Shown here one piece after another: positions 1 to 8,831 of a stretch of DNA of 64,000 nucleotides. A model generated the notes under the pieces. It did no database searches. It was given only the letters and a program-made list of their open reading frames with translations, and was not told the DNA's origin. The stretch comes from an uncultured Pelagibacteraceae bacterium (lineage in GTDB: Bacteria; Pseudomonadota; Alphaproteobacteria; Pelagibacterales; Pelagibacteraceae): assembly GCA_902545405.1 (NCBI GenBank), contig CACCFT010000001.1, positions 124,001 through 188,000 of the forward strand. Reading direction: 5' to 3'. Position 1 is the stretch's first letter; every line of letters begins with the position of its first letter. Both the position numbers and the translations under genes were made by a program.

Positions 1-1
1 A

Positions 2-1300
2 ATGAAACTCCTAAATTTATCAGCACAACAACTTTTAAAAAAACTTAAAAATAAACAATTAACTTCCGTTGAACTTTGTAAAGCATATATCAATCAAAAA
101 AAAAAATATGATAAGAATATTCAAGCTTGGGAATATTTTAATGAAAAAAAACTCCTAAGTGATGCAAAAAAATCTGATAATCAGAGAAAAAAATTAAAAT
201 CTTTAGGGGTTTTGCATGGTTTACCAGTAGCACTTAAAGATATTATCTCAACAACTGAAATGCCAACAAAATATGGTGCAAGAATAAAATTAAAAAAAAA
301 GAATAATTCAGATGCTAAAATTGTTGAGCTCTTAAAAAAGGCTGGAGCAATAATTATGGGTAAAACTGTAACTTGTGAATTAGCTTTCTTATCGCCGTCA
401 AAAACCAAAAACCCACATGATTATTCAAGAACACCAGGAGGTTCATCTAGTGGCTCTGCAGCTGTTATTGCATCTGATATGGCACCATTATCAATTGGAA
501 CTCAAACGGGTGGATCTGTAATCAGGCCAGCCTCTTATTGTGGAGTTGTTGGTTTTAAACCTACCTATGGATTAATTTCTAGAAATGGTGTTTTGCAAAC
601 ATCATATAATTTAGATCAAGTCGGAGTATTTGGAAAAACAATTAGTGATGTAGCACTATTATCGAAAGTTTTGTTTGCTAGAGACGATACAGATGAAACA
701 ACAACAAATATTAATTTTCTTAATAAAAAAATTAAAATAAAAAAATCAAAATTTGTTTTTTATAAAACCAAACGCTGGAGAAATGTTGACAGTATTTCAA
801 AAAAATCATTTAACAAATTTATTTTAAATAATAAAAAAATAGTAAAGGTTGAGACTGCTCCTAAATATTTTGAAGATATGATTGATTGTCATACAATTAT
901 ATATGAGACAGAGATGGCTCAAAATTTCCATCATTATTACAAAACTTCAAAAGGAAAACTTTCTATAGAAATTAGGAGAGCAATTATTAACGGACTAAAA
1001 CATTCGGCAAAAGATTATGCTTTAGCTTTAGATGCGATGAGAACATACTCAAAAAACTTAGATAGTATATTTGAAAGGTTTGATGCAATTATAACGCCAA
1101 GTAGTTGTGGAATTGCTGACAAAGGATTTAAGACAACTGGGAGTCCAGAATTTAATAAGATTTGGTCTCTTGCACATGTGCCCTGCATTTCACTGCCAAT
1201 TTTAAAAGGCGAAAAAAATTTGCCTTTAGGAGTTCAAATTATAGGCAAACAATTTGAAGATCTAAGCATGTTAAACCATGCCAAAATATTCAATAATTAA
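2..1300 (+). CDS. Amidase (amidase signature family, GatA/AmiE-like)
   Basis: 432 aa ORF with the amidase signature GGSSSGSAAVIASDMAPLSIGTQTGGSVIRPASYCGVVGFKPTYG. Confidence 0.88.
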   Translation: MKLLNLSAQQLLKKLKNKQLTSVELCKAYINQKKKYDKNIQAWEYFNEKKLLSDAKKSDNQRKKLKSLGVLHGLPVALKDIISTTEMPTKYGARIKLKKKNNSDAKIVELLKKAGAIIMGKTVTCELAFLSPSKTKNPHDYSRTPGGSSSGSAAVIASDMAPLSIGTQTGGSVIRPASYCGVVGFKPTYGLISRNGVLQTSYNLDQVGVFGKTISDVALLSKVLFARDDTDETTTNINFLNKKIKIKKSKFVFYKTKRWRNVDSISKKSFNKFILNNKKIVKVETAPKYFEDMIDCHTIIYETEMAQNFHHYYKTSKGKLSIEIRRAIINGLKHSAKDYALALDAMRTYSKNLDSIFERFDAIITPSSCGIADKGFKTTGSPEFNKIWSLAHVPCISLPILKGEKNLPLGVQIIGKQFEDLSMLNHAKIFNN

Positions 1301-1338
1301 AGATAATTCATAAAAATTTACAATCATAGATTGTAATT

Positions 1339-1362
1339 AAGTGAAAAATCCTCACTTTTTTA
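1339..1362 (+). terminator. Putative rho-independent terminator after the amidase gene
   Basis: AAGTGA-AAAATCC-TCACTTTTTT: 6-bp stem followed by a T tract. Confidence 0.5.
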
Positions 1363-1426
1363 AAATGACTCTAAGAAACATATATGCTTTAAATGCATAA
1401 GTTAATTAACTTAAAGAGGAGAAATA

Positions 1427-2557
1427 ATGATTAAAGAAAAAAAACTATTGAAGGGTAAAACTCCTTCAAGACGTAAATTCTTTAAGGCTGCTGCTGCGAC
1501 TGGTGTTGCTGCTGTAGCTGCATCATCTTTAGCTGCTCCAGCCGTTGCCAAAGAAAGAATTGAAGCTTCTATGGTAGCTACATGGGGAAGAGATTTCCCA
1601 GGTTTAGGAACTGGTGCGCAAAGATTTGCTCAAAGAATTACAGACATGAGTGATGGAAGAATTCAAGTCACTTACTATGCAGCAAACGAGAGGGTTAAAG
1701 CGTTTGACTCATTTGATGAAGTTGCTTCAGGTAACTCGCAAATGTATCACGCTGCTGACTACTACTGGGTTAAAAAAGATCCAGCTTGGGGTTACTTTAC
1801 AGCTGTACCTTTCGGTTTCACTTACACTGAAATGAACGCATGGATTAGGTTTGCTGGTGGTCAACAATTATGGGATGAACTATCAGACAAATTCGGTCTA
1901 AAAAACTTTATGTGTGGAAGCACAGGAGTTCAAATGGGTGGATGGTTTAACAAGAAAATTAGAAGCCCTAATGACTTCAAAGGTCTTAAAATGCGTATGC
2001 CTGGATTAGGTGGACAAGTTATCGGTAAACTTGGAGGATCTCCAGTTTCACTTCCTGGTGGACAAATTTACGAAAACCTTGTTTCTGGTGCAATTGATGC
2101 AACAGAGTGGGTAGGTCCATGGAATGATGAAGCTATGAAATTCCAAGAAGCTGCTAAATACTACTACTATCCTGGAATGCACGAGCCAGGATCTATGTTA
2201 GCATGTGGTACTAACAAATCTTGGTTTACAAGCTTATCAAAATCAGATCAGCTATTAATTGAAGCTGCAGCTGCGATGGAAAATGACGTTATGATGTCAG
2301 AGTACAACGCTAAAAATGGTGCTGCGCTTGCAAGATTAATAAACGATCATGGTGTTAAACTAGAGAAGTTTAGCGACAAAGTTTATGATGGTTTTGCTAA
2401 AGCTGCTAATGAAGTATTTGAGGAAACAAGAGCAAGCAGTGGTCTCGCTGAGAGAATCCACTCTAGTTTCTTACAGGCTAGAAAAGACATTGGTTCTTGG
2501 ACCAACTTGTCTGACTCACCTTACATTTCTCAAAGAAACAGAGCATTAGGAATGTAA
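1427..2557 (+). CDS. TRAP transporter substrate-binding protein, TakP-like (2-oxo-acid type), Tat signal
   Basis: Twin-arginine signal SRRKFFKAAAATG; TakP-like motifs STGVQMGGWF and GAIDATEWVGPWNDE; strong RBS AGAGGAGA upstream. Confidence 0.88.
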   Translation: MIKEKKLLKGKTPSRRKFFKAAAATGVAAVAASSLAAPAVAKERIEASMVATWGRDFPGLGTGAQRFAQRITDMSDGRIQVTYYAANERVKAFDSFDEVASGNSQMYHAADYYWVKKDPAWGYFTAVPFGFTYTEMNAWIRFAGGQQLWDELSDKFGLKNFMCGSTGVQMGGWFNKKIRSPNDFKGLKMRMPGLGGQVIGKLGGSPVSLPGGQIYENLVSGAIDATEWVGPWNDEAMKFQEAAKYYYYPGMHEPGSMLACGTNKSWFTSLSKSDQLLIEAAAAMENDVMMSEYNAKNGAALARLINDHGVKLEKFSDKVYDGFAKAANEVFEETRASSGLAERIHSSFLQARKDIGSWTNLSDSPYISQRNRALGM

Positions 2558-2577
2558 TCTAACTAAATTTAGTTATT

Positions 2578-2608
2578 AAAGGGCCCTTAATTGGGCCCTT
2601 TTTTTTTA
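2578..2608 (+). terminator. Rho-independent terminator between the binding-protein and permease genes
   Basis: AAAGGGCCC-TTAATT-GGGCCCTTTTTTTTT: 9-bp stem plus T tract. Confidence 0.85.
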
Positions 2609-2645
2609 AACAAAATCGAGTATTACTTAGGTATTTTAAAATACT

Positions 2646-3635
2646 ATGGTGACAAAAAATTCAAATCTTTCTCTATATCTTAGAATAATCAGTTATTCAG
2701 TTTTAGCTTTTACTTTGGCATTTCTTATAAATAATGTTTTAACAGTTTGGAGTGATTGGCCAGGAATAAAAAAAATTTTTTCACATCATGAGATGTTTGG
2801 ATATAAGAAAAAAGCTCTAGAGGGATCTGATTTAAATTATGGTTATATGCAAATTGGATTGTATTTGATTTGTATTGCTGCAGTCGTTTTTTATGTTTTT
2901 AAAACATATAGCCAAACTTTAGAGCAAGATTCAAAAATTTTATCAAGATTTTCAGCATATCTTGTTAGATCATCATTTTGGGCAGTATTTTTAGTTGGCG
3001 TAGCTGACTTTGTTATATCTTTTATGGTTGTTGAAAGATTATGGGAAGCAATCTTCAGTCCTGAAGTAAAAGCATTGATGGTTAAAGCCCCTGTCAGAAT
3101 TACTTATATTCACTTTCCAATAATATTAATTTCTTTCGTGATTGGATATTTTACGAAATCAGTTGGCTTCATTTGGCTAGCAGTATTGGTTGTAGTAAGT
3201 GAATTCGTAATCGTATTATCAAGATTTATATTTTCATACGAACAAGCATTTCAAGGGGATCTAGTTAGATTCTGGTATGCTGCACTTTATCTATTTGCTA
3301 GTGCATACGCATTAATTCATGAAGGGCACGTAAGAGTTGACGTACTCTATTCTTCTTTTAGTGAAAAAAAGAAGGCATGGACTAATATGGTTGGATCAGC
3401 GGTTCTAGGAGTACCACTTACATTAATAGTTATATTTTTAGGTCTAAACGGAAAAGCAAGCATTATAAATGGTCCCGTTGTAGCTTTTGAAGTTACGCAA
3501 CAAGGATCTAATGGTCTATATCTTTTATATTTGATGGCTGTTTATCTGGCTGTTTTTGCTGTTACGATGTTAATTCAATTTACTAGCTATTTTATGGAAA
3601 GTAGTCACAAAATTTTAAAAGGTGTCAAAAATTAA
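2646..3635 (+). CDS. TRAP transporter small permease (DctQ/TakQ-like) with extra N-terminal TM segments
   Basis: 329 aa multi-TM protein between binding protein and large permease; DctQ-like C-terminal half (HEGHVRVDVLYSSFSEKKKAW). Confidence 0.82.
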   Translation: MVTKNSNLSLYLRIISYSVLAFTLAFLINNVLTVWSDWPGIKKIFSHHEMFGYKKKALEGSDLNYGYMQIGLYLICIAAVVFYVFKTYSQTLEQDSKILSRFSAYLVRSSFWAVFLVGVADFVISFMVVERLWEAIFSPEVKALMVKAPVRITYIHFPIILISFVIGYFTKSVGFIWLAVLVVVSEFVIVLSRFIFSYEQAFQGDLVRFWYAALYLFASAYALIHEGHVRVDVLYSSFSEKKKAWTNMVGSAVLGVPLTLIVIFLGLNGKASIINGPVVAFEVTQQGSNGLYLLYLMAVYLAVFAVTMLIQFTSYFMESSHKILKGVKN

Positions 3636-3638
3636 ATT

Positions 3639-6302
3639 ATGGAAACATTCTTTTTAGCTGTTCTAGTTGTGATAATGATAGTTGCTCTTGCATCGGGTTA
3701 CCCGGTTGCTTTTGCACTACCTGGTTCAGCTATAATTGCAATTGGTTTAGCTGCATTTTTTGGCTACATATTCGAGGGAGACTCCAGTGCCTTTTTTGCT
3801 GTAGATGGACCTATAGAATGGCTCGTTGCTGGTATTACAAATTTTAGGAGTAATTACTGGGATGTAGAAACAGATACTTTGATCGCAATTCCTTTATTTA
3901 TTTTCATGGGAATTATGCTTCAAAAATCAAAAATTGCTGAAGACTTATTAATAACAATGGGCCAATTATTTGGACCAATTCCTGGTGGTTTGGGAATTTC
4001 TGTTATATTTGTTGGGGCTCTATTAGCAGCAACGACTGGTATCGTTGGAGCAACTGTAATTGCGATGGGACTAATTTCGTTACCAACGATGTTAAATAAC
4101 AAGTATGATAGACAACTTGCTAGTGGAATAGTTTGTTCATCAGGAACATTAGGTCAAATTATTCCTCCATCAATTGTTTTAATTATTATTGCTGACCAGT
4201 TGGCAAGTGCATCTGATGTTGCAAACAACTTAAGACAAAATGATTATAAAGCCTTAACTGGTGAATTTAATATGCCAGGTGAATTTAGAGTAGGTTCATC
4301 AAGTGCAGGTGATATGTTCTTAGGAGCACTTTTACCAGGCCTAGTCTTAGTTGCTCTTTATATGATTTATGTATTTATTTTTGCTAGAATAAAGAAAGGT
4401 GTTGCACCTCCAGTTCCATTTAAAGGAAATTTTGATTTAAAATTTTGGTTAAGGGTAGTTGTAATTATCATACCACCACTTGCATTAATATTTGCTGTAT
4501 TAGGTTCAATTTTAATGGGTATTGCTACTGTAAACCAAGCAGGTTCAATTGGAGCAATTGGTGCCACTTTGATGGCTGGCTATAGATTATACGAAGGAAA
4601 GAAAAGTGCGTTCTATCCTTTAATTTTAATAATTGGATCTCTAATTCCAATTACATTCTTTGCATCAAATTATGAATTAAATGTAAAAAATTTGGAGGAA
4701 AGAGATTTAAGCGCAATCTTTATTACCGCTTTCTTTGTGGTCATACTTGTATACGGAATAGGTTGGAGTTTTTGGAGAACTTTTAAAACAGAAAATGTTT
4801 TAAAAGAAGTTGTAACAGAAACTTGTGTTACTACTTCAATGGTATTTATTATCCTATTAGGAGCAGCAATGCTTACTTCAGGATTTAGAGCTTTTGGTGG
4901 AGAAGAATTAGTAAGAGACTTTTTACAAGATTTACCGGGTGGTTTTTGGACACAATTTGTTGTTGTGATGATTGTAATTTTCTTGCTAGGATTTTTCTTA
5001 GACTTTATTGAAATTGCAGTTGTTGTTGTTCCAATAATTGCACCAATATTATTAGCTGAAACAGGGGCTAACGTCACAGCCGTTTGGTTGGGAGTTATGA
5101 TTGGTGTTAACTTGCAGACTTCCTTCTTAACGCCGCCATTTGGATTTGCACTCTTTTATTTGAAAGGTGTAGCTCCCAAAATTGTTAAAACACTTGATAT
5201 TTGGAAAGGTGTTGTGCCGTTTATAATTCTTCAGCTTATTGGATTGGGAATAGTCGGTGCATACCCTAGCTTAGTAAATTATCTGCCAAATAGAGTATAT
5301 TTAACTTCTAATGTTGCTCCTCCACCAATGAATCCTAAACTACAGTACTGTTTGCAAGAGTACAAATTTGCAAGATTTGACTCAAACGGTGAGACAATTA
5401 AAAACGCAATATTAAAATTCCAATCTGAGGCACCAACTAATCTGCCAGACGATAAAATGGAAATTTTAGAAGATCATTTTGATAGTGCATTAGGAACTTT
5501 TGCTCTAGTTGATAAATTAAAAAAAGTTGAAGTCGAATATAACGCATATGCTGTTGATTATAGGGATCTGCATTTCACTGTTAGAAAGAAGCAAAAGAAA
5601 ATACTTAAATTAAATAAAAAAATAGAAAAATATAAAGCAGAGATTAGAAATTTAGATGATGACGAATTAGATGAGAAAAACAAAATAGAATTAAGAATTG
5701 AGGATGTAAAACTTGAAATTGAGGAAATTCAAAACTCAATTCCAGAAACTTGGCAAGCTAAGAATTCAGAATTCGACAAAATAAATAAAGCTAAAAATAC
5801 AACAACAAAAAGATATAGAAAGAATGTAGATCAAGCCTACGATCTACTTGATCAGTTCGCAATGTTCATAAACGATGGAGTAAAACTTCAAGAAGTATCA
5901 AAAGATATTAAACAGTTAGATTATTTTATAGCTATGGAAAGCAATACAAAAGTATATGAAAGATCAGTTACAATTATGGATGGATTGTTTGACAAGTTGA
6001 GTGAGATCTCTGGAATGGATGAATTTTTAAATAGTGTAGATGATTTATTATCAATGGTGGACTCAGACGAACTTGATCCAATGGCGATTAGAACAAAATC
6101 AAAAGAAGTTGTTGAGTTATTCAATAAAGAAGTTAGCTGGAGAGCAAATGCTAAAGAAAACTTAATGCCAAAACTTGAGGAATATAATAATGCAATCAAA
6201 GAAACAATTGGGTTAAGGTTGCAGTCTAAACTAACCAAAGAGCAAGCTATCTATGTATCTAAATGTAATTCAATACATAGAGATATTTCACTAAATTTTT
6301 AA
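3639..6302 (+). CDS. TRAP transporter large permease (DctM/TakM-like) with ~330 aa C-terminal charged helical extension
   Basis: DctM-like TM core (LIAIPLFIFMGIMLQKSKIAEDLL; GTLGQIIPPSIVLIIIADQL; LQTSFLTPPFGFALFYLKGVAP) to about aa 550, then a hydrophilic Lys/Glu-rich segment. Confidence 0.88.
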   Translation: METFFLAVLVVIMIVALASGYPVAFALPGSAIIAIGLAAFFGYIFEGDSSAFFAVDGPIEWLVAGITNFRSNYWDVETDTLIAIPLFIFMGIMLQKSKIAEDLLITMGQLFGPIPGGLGISVIFVGALLAATTGIVGATVIAMGLISLPTMLNNKYDRQLASGIVCSSGTLGQIIPPSIVLIIIADQLASASDVANNLRQNDYKALTGEFNMPGEFRVGSSSAGDMFLGALLPGLVLVALYMIYVFIFARIKKGVAPPVPFKGNFDLKFWLRVVVIIIPPLALIFAVLGSILMGIATVNQAGSIGAIGATLMAGYRLYEGKKSAFYPLILIIGSLIPITFFASNYELNVKNLEERDLSAIFITAFFVVILVYGIGWSFWRTFKTENVLKEVVTETCVTTSMVFIILLGAAMLTSGFRAFGGEELVRDFLQDLPGGFWTQFVVVMIVIFLLGFFLDFIEIAVVVVPIIAPILLAETGANVTAVWLGVMIGVNLQTSFLTPPFGFALFYLKGVAPKIVKTLDIWKGVVPFIILQLIGLGIVGAYPSLVNYLPNRVYLTSNVAPPPMNPKLQYCLQEYKFARFDSNGETIKNAILKFQSEAPTNLPDDKMEILEDHFDSALGTFALVDKLKKVEVEYNAYAVDYRDLHFTVRKKQKKILKLNKKIEKYKAEIRNLDDDELDEKNKIELRIEDVKLEIEEIQNSIPETWQAKNSEFDKINKAKNTTTKRYRKNVDQAYDLLDQFAMFINDGVKLQEVSKDIKQLDYFIAMESNTKVYERSVTIMDGLFDKLSEISGMDEFLNSVDDLLSMVDSDELDPMAIRTKSKEVVELFNKEVSWRANAKENLMPKLEEYNNAIKETIGLRLQSKLTKEQAIYVSKCNSIHRDISLNF

Positions 6303-7318
6303 ACTGTTAATTTATCAATTAATTCTGATCTTGTATAAAGACCCAAGTCTTCTGCCTTGGACTTTAATTTTTCATTAATCTCTTTTAATTTTGGAACATT
6401 TAAATCAAGCTTATTTGCAATTTCTATAATTGAACCAATTATTGGATCTATTTCTAATGGTTTACCAGCATTTAGATCTTGAGCTGTCGAAGGTCTATGT
6501 CCTATAATTGAGACTCCGCCTTTAATTCGATCCTCAATTGATATATTGAATTTAACTCCAATTTTTTCTCCAACTTGTTGGCATTCTTGCATTAAAACTT
6601 TTATTAAATTGTAAGTCTCTGGATCATTACCCATCTCATCCATAGTTTTATTCGTTAGAGCACTTACAGGGTTGAACGAACAGTTTCCCCACAGTTTCAC
6701 CCAAATTTCGTCTCTTAAATTTTTCTTCTGAGGAGCTTTTAAACCCCCTTCTATGAATAAACTTGAAATTATTTTTAGTCTTTCTGATCTGGTTCCATCT
6801 GGTTCGCCTAGAGAAAATCGTTCACCATTACCATTATGTTTAATAACACCTGGCTCTAATATCTGACAGGCTGGATAAACTACACAACCAATTGCTCTTT
6901 CAGGTCCTAGAGTTTGCCATATCTTTCCACCTGGATCCACACTTTCAACTATTTGATTGTCTAATTTGGTGCCCGTATTAGCTTTATGAAAGTACCACCA
7001 AGGTAATCCATTAATGGCGCATATAATTGAAGTTTTTTTACCCATAATTGGTTTTAAGCTTTCTGAAATTTTACTAATAGCATTAGCTTTTACAGAAATA
7101 ATTATGAAATCTTGTTCATCCAAATCTTTAGGATTGTCAGTTACATCAAATTTAAAATTAACTTTATTATCATCTCTTATAAAAGTTAATCCATTTTGCT
7201 CTATTGCTTTCTTATGTTCTCCTCTAGCAATTAAAGAGACTTGTGCATTTGTTTTTTTTAGACTCGTAGCAATAAATCCACCAATAGACCCCGCTCCAAA
7301 TATACAAATTTTAGTCAT
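6299..7318 (-). CDS. 2-dehydropantoate 2-reductase family protein (ApbA/PanE)
   Basis: N-terminal Rossmann motif GAGSIGGFIA; KANAI and KLWGNCSFNPVSALT motifs of the PanE family. Confidence 0.82.
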   Translation of the reverse strand: MTKICIFGAGSIGGFIATSLKKTNAQVSLIARGEHKKAIEQNGLTFIRDDNKVNFKFDVTDNPKDLDEQDFIIISVKANAISKISESLKPIMGKKTSIICAINGLPWWYFHKANTGTKLDNQIVESVDPGGKIWQTLGPERAIGCVVYPACQILEPGVIKHNGNGERFSLGEPDGTRSERLKIISSLFIEGGLKAPQKKNLRDEIWVKLWGNCSFNPVSALTNKTMDEMGNDPETYNLIKVLMQECQQVGEKIGVKFNISIEDRIKGGVSIIGHRPSTAQDLNAGKPLEIDPIIGSIIEIANKLDLNVPKLKEINEKLKSKAEDLGLYTRSELIDKLTV

Positions 7319-8826
7319 CAGTTCACTAATCCAAACTTTTTAGCTAAAGTATTTCTTTGTAGTTTACCTGTTGCACCTTTAGGAATTTCATTTACAAAAA
7401 ATATTTTCTTCGGAATTTTAAATTTTGCGAGTTTTTCATTTGCATAAATTTTTATATCATCTTCAGTACACTTCATACCCTCTTTTATGATTATTGCGGT
7501 AGCTATATCTTCCCCAAGCATTTTATCTTCATATCCAAAGCAAACAGCTTGCTCAATATTTGGATGACCCATAAGAATGTTATCGACTTCTAAAGGTGAA
7601 ATCTTTTCACCACCTTTATTAATTATTTCCTTTAATCTTCCTGAGATTTTTAGATAACCATCTTTATCAAAATATCCCTGATCTCCTGTTCTAAACCAAC
7701 CATTTGAAAAGCTATTTTTATTTGCATCTGGATTATTTTCATATCCGGAAGTAACATTTTCACCCCTAATGCAAACTTCTCCCTCTTCTCCTTGATTTAA
7801 AATCTTGTTATTAGTATCCATAATACAAACTTCTGGCCCAGCAGGAATTCCTACAAATCCAGGTTTTTGGGACTTAGGCGGTAAAGGATTTGAGGTCATT
7901 TGATGAGTAGCTTCCGTCATCCCATATGCTTCTATTACTGGACAATTAAATACATCATTTAGTTTTTCAAATACAGCTGGAGGTAGAGATGCTGATGATG
8001 ATCTTAAAAATCTAAGATTTAATTGTTTAGCAGTTTCTAGATTTTTATCTGCTCTCATCAATATTGCTTGATGCATTGTTGGTACTCCAGAATACCAAGT
8101 TATTTTCTCTCTTTTTGCATTATCTAAAAATTTTAATGCATTAAATCCACTACTTGCACATACAGATGCCCCTACCTTCATAGAGGCTGCAAGAACTGCA
8201 ATTAAGCCATGTATATGAAATAATGGCATAATATTTAGACAATGATCTTTATCAGTTAAATAAAGACTTTTGGAGATATTATCTGCCGAAGAAAAAATAT
8301 TTTTATTTGTTAATGGAACAATTTTAGGTCTTGATGTAGTGCCCGAAGTATGCAGCACAAGAGCTTCATGATCTTCGCCTGGCAAAACATAATCACTGCT
8401 TTTTTCAAAAAGATTGAAATCCCCGCTTAAAGTATTTACGTCTGATTTTATTTCGCAAACAGGAATTTTTAATTTATTTGCGACTTCTACTACTGGATTT
8501 TTAGAATTTTTCTCTACAATCACTATCTTTGGTTTTAAATCCTCTAGGTAAAATTCGAATTCTTCAGATTTATAGTTAGGGTTTAAAGGTGCAGCAGACA
8601 TGTAGCTTGAAATCGCCAAAAAACTAGTTGCCATGTAAGGACCGTTTGGCAAAACTATTGCTGCACGATCTTTATTATTAATACCATTACCTGATAATTG
8701 TTTTGAAATTCTTTCTATTAATGATTTTAAATCAACAAATTTTAGTGGAGGACTACTTTCAGATGTTATTGCAATTCGATTATCATTTTGTGTTTCTATA
8801 ATATTTCTAACAATTCTAGAGTTCAT
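7318..8826 (-). CDS. AMP-dependent acyl-CoA synthetase, oxalate-CoA ligase (AAE3/Pcs60)-like
   Basis: AMP-binding motif LHTSGTTSRPKIVPLT; NIMPLFHIHGLIAVL and TWYSGVPTMHQAIL resemble oxalyl-CoA synthetases; GRLKEIINKGGEKISP. Confidence 0.82.
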   Translation of the reverse strand: MNSRIVRNIIETQNDNRIAITSESSPPLKFVDLKSLIERISKQLSGNGINNKDRAAIVLPNGPYMATSFLAISSYMSAAPLNPNYKSEEFEFYLEDLKPKIVIVEKNSKNPVVEVANKLKIPVCEIKSDVNTLSGDFNLFEKSSDYVLPGEDHEALVLHTSGTTSRPKIVPLTNKNIFSSADNISKSLYLTDKDHCLNIMPLFHIHGLIAVLAASMKVGASVCASSGFNALKFLDNAKREKITWYSGVPTMHQAILMRADKNLETAKQLNLRFLRSSSASLPPAVFEKLNDVFNCPVIEAYGMTEATHQMTSNPLPPKSQKPGFVGIPAGPEVCIMDTNNKILNQGEEGEVCIRGENVTSGYENNPDANKNSFSNGWFRTGDQGYFDKDGYLKISGRLKEIINKGGEKISPLEVDNILMGHPNIEQAVCFGYEDKMLGEDIATAIIIKEGMKCTEDDIKIYANEKLAKFKIPKKIFFVNEIPKGATGKLQRNTLAKKFGLVN

Positions 8827-8831
8827 TTAAA

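Noticed and set aside
4670-5077. 135-aa reverse-strand ORF opposite the TRAP permease gene
   Set aside because: Antisense to a clear DctM core; low-complexity Thr/Lys/Ile translation without motif.
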